Shown one piece after another: positions 38,001 through 48,569 of a DNA stretch of 64,000 bases. Within the stretch, counting starts at the first letter, position 1. Each line of letters opens with the position of its first letter. The notes beneath the pieces were generated by a model. It did not search any database, was not told the origin of the DNA, and saw only the letters and a list, made by a program, of their open reading frames with translations. The translations under genes were made by a program, and so were the position numbers. Source of the stretch: Enoplosus armatus (taxonomy: Eukaryota; Chordata; Actinopteri; Centrarchiformes; Enoplosidae); the NCBI RefSeq assembly GCF_043641665.1, contig NC_092191.1, forward strand, positions 23,450,581 through 23,514,580, written 5' to 3'.

Positions 38001-41000
38001 GAGCTATGGAATTTATGACATAAATACATACAAACGACCACTAAATAAAGACAACCAAAAAGGCACAAAGTCAAAACAAAAGCTACACATAAATCCCAGG
38101 CTGTGTGGCAGCAAGCCTAGTAGTCCCCATGCCAGAAGCCTCTCTTCTGATGCTGGCTAGGATCTTTTATGAACATGCCCAGGCCAGGTGCACCTCACTG
38201 GGCAATCAGGATGTAGCACACCTGGGCAGAGCGAGAGAGGGCAGAAGAGGGAAAAGGGACAAACAGTACCGGGAAACACGTACAGCTGTAACAACCTGTC
38301 TTGCAATGGATTTAAATTTGGTCTACAGGCAGTAGAAATATTTTACGCAGCGTTACAAGTCACATCTTACATTAGTTGTAGTAAATTAGTTTAGATAGAT
38401 AGATAGAGTACTTTATTATTATATTGTATCCCAAAATTGCAGTTTTAGTCTGATATGTACTGTGTGTGCTATGCTATAAGGCTGCATCCTTAAGCAGAAA
38501 CGAGGGCTGTTAAATTGACACCTACATGAAGTCTACAGCAATGTAGTCTAGATTCCAACACATGCTTCTAGCAAGAAATTGCATTCAGTTTTTGTTTGAG
38601 GTTATGCGCCCCATGAAATACCTTCGTCGCAGTCAGCCTTCCTCAGAGCTCATTGTTTTTGTGACCCAAAGTGTTCTGTTCTGCAACTGTGCAGCAATTT
38701 CTTCATGGCCCGCTACCTGGAGGAGAAAGACACCCGGGACAAGGAGAAGGAAGAGAGTCCTTCATCAGCCGGCGAGCCTGAGGTGGTGCTTCCTTCTCCC
38801 CTGCCTACACATGCTAAAGACAAGAAGAGTGTTGATAAGGGTAGGATAGTGACTGGTTGTGCGACAGTACTACTTCATGTTTGGTATCAATATTCTAAAA
38901 TCTTGTCACCTGCAGCCAAATACTAAAACTAAACAAGAGATCTCTAATGGAGAAAATGTATTATAGAAACAGTTAACTAATTGGTTACTATTTGTTGCTT
39001 GATAAAATGTAGGATTTGTATCTGTACTGTTTTTGATATTTTATGCCTTTGATATGGATGACAACAATGTCAGTTACAACATAATGTTTCGGTAATGGTA
39101 ATAATGGTTTCATACAAGATGAGCTTTCTACCATACCAAATACCGGACCTTCACAGTCTTAAACTCCAAAGAACTAAGTCAGGTTTGAGCATGAATAGTG
39201 ACTTTGTGGCTTAAAGATATATTTTCACAGTTCAAAAGTTTTTCTCTCTGTTTAGGGGCCAGCACCTCAATGCTAAGGGCTTGGACTTTAAATGACATAA
39301 CATTGTCTTCCAGACCTGTATCTATTCTGATCTCTAGGCTAAACCATTGTCTTTTCCCTTCTACCCCCACTTTCACTGATATTATCACGAAGACCACATT
39401 GCAAGAGAAATCTGTATTTTGTGCTTCAGATGCTTGATTTTAGAATTTCTCGGTCAATTTCGGTTTCATTCACAAAGACGTGAATGTAAATAAGCTGGAC
39501 CCTAAGTATTTGAGGAGTTTGAAGCATATGACCTCAAGTGCAAATGATTTGCTGTGACACTAACACACTGAAAACACTGAAACTGGCTTCCCCTTGTAAA
39601 AGCCCATTCTAATTAGAGTTTTTGTCATCTGATGTGAGCGCTTAAGATGGTGCTGGAGTTAGTTTCAATTTCAATTTTCTCATGAAAAGACAAAAACCAA
39701 CAGGAAACTCATCTGTATATCAGTGTTGTCTGCATATCCAAATAGCTTGATGTATGTTATTCCTCTGTGCCATAGAGCTCCATTGTCTATTTAATAACAC
39801 ATGAAAGTACCTCACCATTGCATTGGGTGAATACAACCCTAATTGCTGACACTTTTCACTCCAAGGTCAAAGGTCCCTGTGACCTCAAAATCAACTTGAG
39901 AAACACGTTTTTGGCCATAATTCAAGAATTGATGCGGTAATTATGACACACAGATGTTTAATGGGATACAATGATGAAGTGGGACATTTTTTACCCAAAA
40001 GGTTCAATCTCAACTTCATGGTGACATCATAATTTCCTGGAAAAAACCCTCTTTGGCCATTATTCAACACCATAACTCAGGAACAGAAGGGGAAACTGTG
40101 ACCATATTTCACAGTTGGTCGGACACCGATTAGGTGACACTTTTGACTCAAAGGTCAAAGGTCACTGTGACCTCAAAATAGATTTTTAGCCATAATTTAA
40201 GACTGAACCGGACAATTCCAGATTTCACACACACACACACACACACACATGTTGACTGGGACGACACAATGAGTCAACAACAACCAGCACAGTGCGGGCT
40301 TTCCTCCATCTCGTCCATTACTGCCTTTCACTTCCTGCCTCGTCCTGAATCACGTGACCGCAAACGACGTGTTGGAGCACGCCGAGTCTCACCCACAGCT
40401 CACAGAGAGGCTTCGCATCTAAATATGCCAGGAGAAAACAAAAGCGGCACATTTAGTGTCGCTATACTCTATAAGAATCCATCTTTACATAGTAACCAAG
40501 TGCATGTGTACCTGTGTAGCCAATACATCCTTGACTCACTTGACTGGTTGGTGGAGGCATACGACCGCTAGGCGGTAATTCTAGTGTTTTGCTTACATCA
40601 CAGGCAAAAAGAGCAACACTGCAGAGAAGCCATTTCCTCCAGCAGAGCCACCCGAACCAGTTCTGCCTGGGAGCTTGGCCATTGGCTCTGTGTCTCTGGC
40701 TGTGGCCAAAACTGGGGCACAAATACAGGGCATCCCTCTCTACAAACACATAGCAGCTCTGAAGAACAGAAAGGTTAGACCACACGAGCACAAACACACA
40801 CATTCACACAAACACTACACTGGGAGCAACATGTAATGATGTCTCAAACAAATTCATTCAGGTTCCGACACGGTTTCACATCCCTGTCTCCTTGGTAACT
40901 CTGCTGAGCTGTGGGAAGAATTCTCCTGGAAAACTGAGTTTACTGGAGGAAGTCATCCTGATCCCCAAAGCGGGACAACGAGTCAAACAAGTACTCTTCA

Positions 41001-44000
41001 ATCACATCTCTGTGTAGTTGTTGCATGTTCTATCTGCCTTTGGCCCACACCTTCGAGTTTGCAGTTGGTGTAGCCTGTTCACTGTATAAAGTTAGTGTTC
41101 CTTTGCTTCCTTTGTTGTTGCTATGATGTGGTATATTATTGGTGAGGCACCTCAGTTAGTCTACACTCGATTTTCACTATAGCATTTATTAAAACGCACT
41201 GAACTATGAACTTTTCAACAGATCATCACAATGACCCTTGAGTTACAAAAGGAGATGATGAGAATAATGAACACTTCAACAAAAGCTGGGGTGAGGGACA
41301 TTGCTATTTATTCACTGTAACAACAGGAACTGAGTTCGCACAGGTTTTTATGAGAGCACTGAATGTAAAAGGTGGAGGCAGAATTTGAGGCTTTTTCTCT
41401 TGCCTCTGTCAGCTTTCCTAAAAGATACGCACAAAGAAGGTGATTTGTATTCGATTTTCATGCCTGATCGTAAAATTAACTCAGGTATGCTGGCCTGGAG
41501 GCATATTAAAGCATTCAATACTTCTCCTATTTACATTTTCCTTCATGCAGCATTTGTACTGTATACAGTTATCTCCTGCACTGTTCAATGACCCCTAGCA
41601 CTTGCATTCATAGTGTGAACAGTGGAGGAGGTGGGTGGAATGCACTTGTCATCTAATAATGACAATGACAACTGTCTCATTCAAACCTATGAATAAAAAC
41701 TCACTCACTCACACATGAAGCTTCAGCTAGGCTACTTTTCAACAGATGTACCCAAAGAGGAGAGATGTAAAGAACATTGTAGGTTAATTGTGGTCGGTTG
41801 TGTAAAAGCATAATACATAGATGCTGTTGACAAGGTGAATGGTGTCTTTGCTCCGAGGCCACCCAGGCAATTCTGTGTGACAATGGAGCGTTGGCTGGGA
41901 GCTACGAGCGACCTGAGCAGCCCCTGGATCTGATCGCTGAAGCCTGCGCTAACTTTGGACTGGCACTGGGAACAGAGATCCATTTAGCAATAAACTGCGC
42001 CGCCCCTGAGCTAATGGACTACGTAAGTTGACGAAACGCAGCGGGCTGGCTTCGTGTGTGAGCCAAGGTAGTTCGGAGTCCTTGCGTAGGAACCCTTGTG
42101 TAAATTAATTCTGTGTGCATACAGCCGAAGAGGTCAGTTCATATGCAAATACAGTATACGCACATCTGAGTTTGTTTTCTCCTTCTTTTCCTCTCAGGCC
42201 AAAGGAAAGTATGAAGTTGCAACAGGAGTTCTGAAGTCTCCAGATGAATTAGTGGATATGTACCAAACCCTCATCGGCAAATACCCAGCAGTGGTGGCCT
42301 TAATCGATCCATTTAGGAGAGAGGTAACTTCAAAACCTTATCATTCTTTCATTCTACAAGTTCATGTACATAGACAGTATTGTTCATATTATTAAGTATT
42401 CAGTTATTACAAAAGTATTCCAAATGTGCTGCCATCTCTTGTCAGAGAATACTTTGATAATGGTCTATAGGGACAGAACTTTCTGCTGATGTTTACGCTC
42501 ACAAGGTTGTAATACCATGTCTGACTAGCTTGAACTAGCTTGCAACCAGGAGTTCACATCGGGATAGTCTCGCATAGCCAGACCTGTCTCCCCACTTTGG
42601 AGACAGGTCATAGGATGGGGGGGGGGGCCTACCTATACTTTAGTTCTGGAGGAGCTTACTGGACCCGTTAAAACCACGGATTTTGAAAACAGTAACGCGC
42701 AGTCAGTGGAAGGGGTGGAGAATGGCGACAGACTTATCCCTGCAGCCTACATCCGGTGAGTCAGACTAACACAGAGGTAACCTGTTGACAGGCTGACTAG
42801 TTAGTTTTAGAGCATCTGTCGCCATAGTTGCAGATGTGGCCTTGCCTTTAAGGAGCACGCCCTGGTTTACCGCAAACAACTTGTATTCAACACCACATGT
42901 GACTGTCACCAACATATCTTGTTCTACTAGACGCGTCCCGTGTACATCAAACTTTTATGAATTTCCATTAATTGCAAGCAGAGCTCTGTGTAGATAGAAC
43001 TCCTGTAGTTATTTGGTTTATGTCTGTTTGTGAGGCTGACTGATGTGTTAGATATACTGTATGCGTTCACATGCATATGTATGAGTGTTTGCACGCCATG
43101 TTCCTCGCTCAAATGTGCGCCCTTGTTCCTGTGTATGTGCGTTCGTGCTCTGTAAGGACGCAGACCAGTGGGAGAAGCTGAGCAATGTGATCGGAGACTC
43201 CTGTTCGCTGCTCTCTGACGTCACGTACAAGCCAAAGGCCCCGCGCCTCCTGGGAGCCAGAGGTCACATTTTAAAACACGTCCACGAGACGACAGTCAGC
43301 GATTTGAGCCGCGTCACATCAGAGCACCAAGGTAACAGGATCCATGCTGGGTGGGAAAAAGGTAGCGGTACTACTTTTCCACTCAACTTCCACAGGAGGA
43401 ACACAGCACAGAAACAAAAGTCTTTGATGAATATATATGAAACGTATTTGCTGTTTCAAGCTTTCAGTTTGACCAGGTGTGCCAATCAATTTATTTGTCA
43501 CGTGCAATCATACAAGGTACAATTACAGCGGAATGCAATCCCACCAGTTCCTTCAGTTTGCCCATTAAAAAGAGTGTAATGCAGTGACTTCATTTAGGAT
43601 CCTAGTGGCCCGAGGGTAGAAGGTCTTTCTGAGCCTCTCAGCGCTGGCTTGGTGTATCCGGTACCTTCTTCCAGACTGTTATCCGGGGCGGTTTGGATCC
43701 TTAAAGATTCTCTTCCCTTATTCTTGCGGCGCCTGTTGTAAATATCCTTCAGACAGGGTAGAGCACCGCCTATTGTGCGTTCAGCTGAACGAACCACTCT
43801 TTGCAGGGCCTCTCTTTGAGAGCCTGCCTACTCAAAGGTACTTCCATAAAGACACCTGCTGTGTGGAAAAAGCCCGAAATGAAACTAGATCTGTAGTAGT
43901 TCAGTCAGGCATGTTTTGTTTTTTTTACAGTATTTTCCATACTATGGAATGACCAACCAGGCAGTCCATATAAACAAATTTAGTGCTCAATCTTTCTAGT

Positions 44001-47000
44001 AATTGAACTGTTGCGTATGGTCGTGTGCTCAGAGACAGGTCTGGGTTACACAGATGCTAATGTTATTGTTGCAATAGTCCTTAAAACCTTGATGAGAGTG
44101 TCCTGACTGAAATACCGTTGTTGAAGCCATGGTAACCTGAGCTGCATTTAGGTGTAATCAACTGAAGGAGATGGCCTTCATATATTCTACGAGCACTTTG
44201 TGGATGATAGATACCTCCAAGAAACACACCCAGTAGAGGCTTTGCCTTATTGGCAATCCATAACTGCATTAATCAGTAATGAAAGTAATAGATTACTTAA
44301 TGCACGTGGCTTTTAAGAGTGGATATTATCCTCCGGGCTAAAACCTTCATATCGAGTAAACGCAGACATCAAGTTCTCCACTGTCCTGCTGTATATTCCA
44401 AACACTCACACCAGCCACCACTCACAAGCAGGAGCGTGGGTTGTTTTGTTCATGTTAGAGTGTTTGCCTTCTACACTACACGGGTCAGAGACTCTTACGT
44501 CAAGGAATTGACCATTTATAGCGAATGGTTGTACAGTTACATGTTGTCTTACATGAACAGTAAATCAAAAAATACCAAAAATGTAGCAAATGGGGAGGAG
44601 GTCAGGGTAGTGGAGGGAGCTGCGGCTGCAAACAGTGTCGGCAGAAGGTATCGGCACACTATACGTCTGCATGAATGTGACTGGACATTACTAGTCCAGT
44701 TACTAGTTGATGTTGACACATGAATGAAGCAGCTGATGTGTGCTGAAGCATGACTTCACAGCCCGAGCTAAAAGCTTCATCCATACGTCAGGTTATAGGT
44801 TAATATCAAAAAAGCCACTTATTTTTCATCTGTGAAATATTGCTCCGATGGTGGATTGCTATCCATGCTAATTATGCGTGTGTGTGTGTGTGTGTGTGTG
44901 TCTGTCTCTTCACCTGTTGACCTGCCAGGTTCAGTGTTAATGGGGACAACGTGCAGCGAGCCCTGTGGCGATGCCTCTTTGCCAGACATAGTAAGTCTTA
45001 TTTCCGTCTTTTTCATTTTTGCGTTTCCAGCTTCACGTCATTTGTCTGATCAGGGAGCAGTCCTGCATCACTTCTACCACATTATGTTTGTTCAACAGTC
45101 TCTCAGAGTAGGAAACCTTGTTTCAAAGCAGCAGCCATCGGCAGTAATGATGCGTTGCGTGCTCAAACCACAAACCATCCGCCCATCCATCACGTTCGAC
45201 AACATTGCATGAAACTCAAAAGCCCCACTGATAAATCAGACTCCTTAAAAGTGTTGATTCCGATTTTCACGTTGCTCTCCCCCGTTTGATTAACATTAAA
45301 GTGGCTATAATCAATATTTTTTAGGATAACAACGTATCAAATGTGAGAGACGTTGCCAGTAGCGATAACCCTACTGTCACAGCTGTGATGGCAGGGTGTT
45401 GGCAGAACGGGGAAATGCAGACACAGGGGCAGAACTTGATGCAGGTAAAAAGGTTTATTGGCAAAACCAGGGGGACAAAGACTTAAAGGGTGGTGAAGCA
45501 AGCAGTGGTCAAAACCGGGAAAGCAGTCCAAAAGGGCAAACAAAACCGACAGGGAGCAGGCAAGAATCAAAGTCCAAAAAACAGTGGGAACACTGGGAAC
45601 ACGCAGGGGAAACAGGGAGCCAGGACAGGTAACACACAGCAATAACATACAACGAACTGGCACTGGAGAGAGGGAAGCACACAGACCACATAGAGAAGCA
45701 AGGTGGGGACAATGAGGGGCAGGTGAAACTAATCAGGACAGGTGCAGACAATCACACAGGCGGGAAAACACACAGAGGCAGGAAGTGGAGTTGTCAGAAA
45801 CGAGAGGCGAGGTACGTAACAAACTAAAGCAGGAAACATGAAACATAAACGACTTAACTAAACGCACACAGGAAGCAAACTGTGACACCTACAGAGAGCG
45901 GTCACGTAAATCTGCAGCTCCCCCCTCGGCTTTACGGAGCTTTGCAGAGAGTTTCAGCTCTTTGTTTAGCTGTCGGGCCCACAACTTTACTGTTTTCGTT
46001 CACTCTCGCCACTCTCATGGGGTCATGTCAGCCACAGCAGGCATCTGTTTTCAGCAACAACAACAACAAAAAAAAAAGCTGTACACCTTCTTCACCAAAC
46101 AGGCCCAGTTAGTGACAAGCTGCTGAACATAGTGGAGCATTTAGCAGCTAAAGACACAGGTGTTTTACTCTCAGGAGTTGGTGGAGACCAAAGACAGAGC
46201 TGAATATTTGACTCAGATGGACACAAATGCCACTTCAAATGAATGATCACGTTGTGCTCACAGTGACAAAACGTCTGCAATTGAGGGTTAAAGTCTAAAG
46301 ATGCCCTCGCTCTGAACAGATGCTGCAAAAAAAATGTTTGCATCTATTTAATGTGCAGGCACCATTTGATTTTCAGCCCAAAAAATCGGACCATTTCATT
46401 TCTGCAGATTCGTGGTTATGATTTTTCTTTTCCAAATGTCTCCAGTCAGAACGAAGTGTCCACAAACTTGCAGCAGCTTTGACCTTTTTTGCAGTTCTCC
46501 CTCACCTCAACCATGTGGCAAAAGGGGCTGCCTTTGCCCGAATTGTTCCACACAACTTTTGATGGAACACTCTCCGTAGGTAGATGGACGCCATGGCAAT
46601 TACACAACCATCTCTCTCTAGCCGGAGGGTAGATCTGTGCTGTGCTGAGTGTTCTTGTAGACGTCACTGCACACGCTCAGAGACGTGGTTTTTAATATTT
46701 TCTACTTAAGGAATATGTCGACCAAATGCGAACATGTGGCTCTTTTAATAATCATTACTGGACAACAATGCCGACTTGTAAGAGAAACATGTTGTTGTTT
46801 TTGGTGTCTTCAGGGGGGTTGTTGATAATAGTAAAAAGATTAAAATAAGGAGAGGGATGTGCCGATTGAATACTCAGTATCGGTCCGACACTGGCGGAGA
46901 AAAATCCGATATGATCCATCGGCCTAAGCTATCATATGCATGCTTCACTAAACTAAACTGTGTCAGGAGTAACACAGGTGAGCCGCATGTGTCATGTGTC

Positions 47001-47929
47001 AGCAGCGCTGTCGTCATGTCGTCATTTTAAGCTCAGGGAAGAAAAAAAGCTCAATAGCAGAGTGCAGTTTATGCAATGCGAGTGTTTCAAGGGCTGGCAG
47101 CAGCGTCAGAAACTTGAACCTGATCAAACCCTTTTACACGCACTTCAGCCCTAAAGGTTACAAGTGATGGAAACTTTAGAGCTTGCGCTGTCTGGACTCT
47201 TAGATATGTTTGTTTGTTTTTTGGTATCAGGTGAAACAGCCTGGAGTTTCAGTTCAGAGCGCCTTAAGATGCCACGTGTACCGCACTGTCCGTAACTGAG
47301 TTGTGTTGTGGGCTCTGTATGTCTTCCTTTAGGGGAGTGGAGTTGTTAGTTTTCAGATTCGTTGTTAGCTGTGTAAGAGAGGGAAGAAGACGGCACCGGA
47401 GTGCTATTGAGCCAACCCGAAAAATAACACAAACATTATCCTTTAACCTTAATGAATCGATGAAAGCAGTCATTAGTGGCAGCCCTTGTCACCATCAGTG
47501 TAAATTCCTACATACCCAGAACACCACACCACCTTTAGCTGCCTTCATTCCCGCCAGACTGACACACACCTCAGTGAAGAAATAAAACTGCAAACTCATC
47601 AGTGTGAGCCCAAAGACAGTGTCCTGGTTCCTGCCTCCGTCCCTTCGGTGGCGTCGCACCTTCCCTCAGCACCAGCCTCTGTGTCACAGTGTGCCGCTCT
47701 TCTTCTTCTCCTCCTCCTCCTCCCTCAGGCTGTGGGTCTGGGCCTAGACTATGTCAAACTGGGAGGTCTGTGCGGCGCTGAGAGGATGACTAAATACAAC
47801 CGGCTGATTTCTATAGAGGAAGAATTGGCCCAACAGGGAATCCTGGGTAGGTTCTTTATACTCCTCCCTTGTCTTTTATTTATTTATTTATTTTTTTAGC
47901 CAGACAGAGAAAAAGGAGGCCAGACAAAG

Positions 47930-47971
<42 letters not shown>

Positions 47972-47992
47972 TCATGCCTGGGCTTGAGAACA

Positions 47993-48031
<39 letters not shown>

Positions 48032-48068
48032 TGATGTGAAAGGAAACTGTGTGTGAGGAATCATACAA

Positions 48069-48149
<81 letters not shown>

Positions 48150-48543
48150 AGTGGAAGAATGAAAGGCCCCTCCCTTGGATCTGTTAATTGGCTGCCTAAT
48201 TACACACAGGGGGACAAATACTTTCCCATCTGACATTTCCAAACAGCAGGCGGGGGACACCGGAGGGTTAATGAGAGACGAGTACATGTCTTTGCGTAAT
48301 CTATTCCCATCATGAGAAGTGAACATGTTTATTGGTTGTGATGATGAGTGTTCAGCGCTCAGTGCGCTTCAGCAGAAACCTCAAACCAGTCCAGTTACCC
48401 GAGGCATCAGTGGTCAAGCTTTTGTCCGTTTCACTTTTCATTTCAATTATGTTGTCTCGTCCACAGCCTTCAAGGAGAAGCACCCCCCTCCACTGTTCAC
48501 TGAGAAACCCACAGGAGCAGGCCACGACCGCGGAGAGGCCTGA
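34857..48543 (+). CDS. eno4: eno4, enolase 4, complete 13-exon coding region
   Basis: Thirteen exons join in frame to 569 codons plus TGA; human ENO4 is about 625 aa. ENO4 is a divergent enolase tied in mammals to the sperm flagellum and male fertility. The N-terminal part resembles human ENO4 (AAAEFYRVNRIP, then MISQLKGKEVYDARG), followed by a charged linker and the enolase barrel: AIGSVSLAVAKTG, CGKNSPGKLSLLEEV, LGTEIHLAINCA, KYPAVVALIDPF, LKHVHETTVSDL and YVKLGGLCGAERMTKYNRL. The canonical metal-ligand Glu (IEDPF) is Ile here and the catalytic HRSGE loop is absent, while Lys remains in ILKH and YVKLGG. The C-terminus is short. It is head-to-head with hspa12a and tail-to-tail with shtn1. 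Confidence 0.95.
35055..35507 (+). repeat. 237-bp tandem duplication in eno4 intron 1
   Basis: Two copies start at 35055 and 35292 (ATGCTAATGCTA...). They share AGGTTAGGTTGGTTAGCCGG, GAAATGGGCATGAACC and ATTATTGTTCTCTCTGTTTT. Divergence is modest and the second copy carries short deletions. Confidence 0.9.
35632..35975. mobile_element. hAT-like MITE in eno4 intron 1
   Basis: Starts CAGTGGTTCACAACCTTTTT and carries a GACGACCCCCACTGCCCCCC block. Matches 54396-54830 in inverse orientation. The right end is not clear. Confidence 0.6.
36123..36251 (+). CDS. eno4: eno4 coding exon 2
   Basis: 129 nt, phase 0 to 0. Acceptor CACTTTAG, donor GTAAAC. Encodes ANHFTNLSAPPMISQLKG, then KEVYDARGHLSTEAEVFCIV and CNKEK. 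Corresponds to human ...PPTICKIVGKDVLDGLG. Confidence 0.94.
36850..37060. repeat. teleost interspersed repeat in eno4 intron 2
   Basis: Phrases such as GGCAACCAGTGTAGAGATGC and AGTAATCCAATTTACATGTA resemble a common, probably LINE-derived, fish repeat. Remembered family; class uncertain. Confidence 0.45.
37369..37553 (+). CDS. eno4: eno4 coding exon 3
   Basis: 185 nt ending in phase 2 at AG|GTAGTG. Encodes SMSSAAVSSHFGPKE, then VRADHVMTAVQWINEPLNNM and DQSEVDQIL. The human counterpart is STAVQWVN...DQAEVDHLL. The canonical enolase SGAST loop is not recognisable here. Confidence 0.95.
37554..38694 (+). other. eno4 intron 3
   Basis: 1.1 kb with no exon seen. It contains an LTR-like or unclassified repeat piece around 37800-38320 (CAGGTGCACCTCACTGGGCA) and a TTTAGATAGATAGATAGAGT LINE-like tail at 38390-38410. 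Confidence 0.5.
38695..38840 (+). CDS. eno4: eno4 coding exon 4 (charged linker)
   Basis: 146 nt, phase 2 in and phase 1 out, acceptor CTGTGCAG, donor GTAGGA. Encodes NFFMARYLEEKDTRDKEKEE and a Pro/Lys-rich stretch. Human ENO4 has a similar low-complexity linker with a long proline run; the fish linker lacks that run. Confidence 0.9.
39850..40200 (+). repeat. fish repeat with internal duplicated CAAAGGTCA blocks (eno4 intron 4)
   Basis: Two related blocks (39850-39930 and 40138-40200) each carry a CAAGGTCAAAGGTC...TGACCTCAAAAT-type core plus GCCATAATT. The rest of the 1.76-kb intron is unremarkable. Confidence 0.6.
40152..40173. promoter_or_regulatory. overlapping DR1 and IR3 (ERE-like) motifs
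   Basis: 40152-40164 is a perfect DR1 (AGGTCA-A-AGGTCA). 40159-40173 is a perfect inverted repeat AGGTCA-CTG-TGACCT, the estrogen response element consensus. It is embedded in a repeat, so function is unproven. Confidence 0.3.
40604..40773 (+). CDS. eno4: eno4 coding exon 5
   Basis: 170 nt, phase 1 in and 0 out, acceptor ACATCACAG, donor GTTAGA. Encodes EKPFPPAEPPEPVLPGS, then LAIGSVSLAVAKTGAQIQG and PLYKHIAALKNRK. Start of the enolase barrel; the human match is APAEPVEPVLSGSMAIGAVS. Confidence 0.95.
40862..40990 (+). CDS. eno4: eno4 coding exon 6
   Basis: 129 nt, phase 0 to 0, with only an 88 nt intron before it. Encodes VPTRFHIPVSLVTLLSCGKN, then SPGKLSLLEEVILIPKAGQ. The human match is SLVSCGKSSSGKLNLMKEV. 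Confidence 0.94.
41222..41290 (+). CDS. eno4: eno4 coding exon 7
   Basis: 69 nt, phase 0 to 0, acceptor TTTTCAACAG, donor GTGAGG. Encodes IITMTLELQKEMMRIMNTS and TKAG. It corresponds to the helix before the human-specific charged insert (GVEMLMEMQKHINK). Confidence 0.85.
41867..42022 (+). CDS. eno4: eno4 coding exon 8
   Basis: 156 nt, phase 0 to 0, donor GTAAGT. Encodes AILCDNGALAGSYERPEQPL, then DLIAEACANFGLALGTEIHL and AINCAAPELMDY. The human match is EICANLGLELGTNLHLAINC. The acceptor is taken at CCACCCAG; an in-frame start a few codons upstream is possible. Confidence 0.93.
42198..42323 (+). CDS. eno4: eno4 coding exon 9 (IDPF motif)
   Basis: 126 nt, phase 0 to 0, acceptor TTCCTCTCAG. 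Encodes AKGKYEVATGVLKSPDELVD, then YPAVVALIDPFRRE. In glycolytic enolases the same place reads IEDPF, with Glu binding metal. Here, as in my recollection of human ENO4, it is LIDPF. Confidence 0.96.
42562..42772. repeat. MITE-like repeat in eno4 intron 9
   Basis: Starts TAGTCTCGCATAGCCAGACC and ends CCGGTGAGTCAGACTAAC, with inverted-type ends shared with 15833-16095. Confidence 0.55.
43157..43331 (+). CDS. eno4: eno4 coding exon 10
   Basis: 175 nt, phase 0 in and 1 out, donor GTAACA. Encodes DADQWEKLSNVIGDSCS, then LLSDVTYKPKAPRLLGARG and HILKHVHETTVSDLSRVTS. Aligns with canonical GDDLTVTNPKRI and the active-site lysine segment LLLKVNQIG; Lys is kept (ILKH). Confidence 0.94.
43480..43830 (-). 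mobile_element. LINE 3' part, antisense, in eno4 intron 10
   Basis: The minus strand reads RVVRSAERTIGGALPCLKDI then YNRR and LRGSERPSTLGPL, like the C-terminal region after reverse transcriptase in fish non-LTR elements. Frameshifted and truncated; the 3' tail ends at the TTTGTCACGTGCAATCATAC side. Confidence 0.65.
44929..44990 (+). CDS. eno4: eno4 coding exon 11
   Basis: 62 nt, phase 1 in and 0 out, acceptor ACCTGCCAG, donor GTAAGT. Encodes GSVLMGTTCSEPCGDASLPD and I. It replaces the canonical SHRSGETEDTFIADL segment, so the catalytic His is missing. A (GT)n microsatellite ends about 28 nt upstream of the exon. Confidence 0.88.
45362..45893 (-). repeat. teleost high-copy repeat (possible solo LTR) in eno4 intron 11
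   Basis: Flanked by CTGTCACAGCTGTGATGG and AAACTGTGACACCTAC. Rich in CAGGGG/GGAAACA phrases such as AAAGGTTTATTGGCAAAACC and GAACTGGCACTGGAGAGAGG, recalled from many fish introns. TTTATTG on plus could be an antisense polyadenylation signal, which fits an LTR on the minus strand. Confidence 0.5.
46855..47415 (+). mobile_element. hAT-like nonautonomous element, copy 1 of an inverted pair
   Basis: Begins with GTGCCGATTGAATACTCAGT and ATCGG-rich ends typical of fish hAT elements. 47059-47415 aligns with the reverse complement of 60530-60876 at high identity. Lies in eno4 intron 11. Confidence 0.7.
47729..47846 (+). CDS. eno4: eno4 coding exon 12
   Basis: 118 nt, phase 0 in and 1 out, with a strong pyrimidine tract before the acceptor. 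Encodes AVGLGLDYVKLGGLCGAERM and TKYNRLISIEEELAQQGIL. Equivalent to canonical [20 protein letters not shown], keeping the Lys and the ER..KYN signature. Confidence 0.97.
47932..48145 (+). repeat. (GA)n, (CT)n and (GT)n tracts in eno4 intron 12
   Basis: GA at 47932-47969, CT at 47995-48027 and GT at about 48070-48145, all inside a 620-bp intron. The GA and CT tracts are mutually complementary with a 25-bp loop. Confidence 0.95.
48467..48543 (+). CDS. eno4: eno4 coding exon 13 (stop)
   Basis: 77 nt, acceptor TCGTCCACAG. Completes Ala and encodes FKEKHPPPLFTEKPTGAGHD, RGEA, TGA. Human ENO4 has GFKEEHTFFYFNEE followed by a longer alanine/glutamate tail, so the fish tail is shorter. Confidence 0.92.
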
Positions 48544-48563
48544 AAACATGACTTGCTTTCAAA

Positions 48564-48569
48564 ATTAAA
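48564..48569 (+). promoter_or_regulatory. candidate eno4 polyadenylation signal ATTAAA
   Basis: ATTAAA lies 21 nt after the eno4 stop and would imply a very short 3' UTR. It is a common variant hexamer, but no transcript evidence is available here. Confidence 0.4.

Noticed and set aside
48070..48326. 148-codon minus-strand frame
   Set aside because: Made almost entirely of translated GT, GA and CT microsatellites (His-Thr and Arg-Glu repeats).
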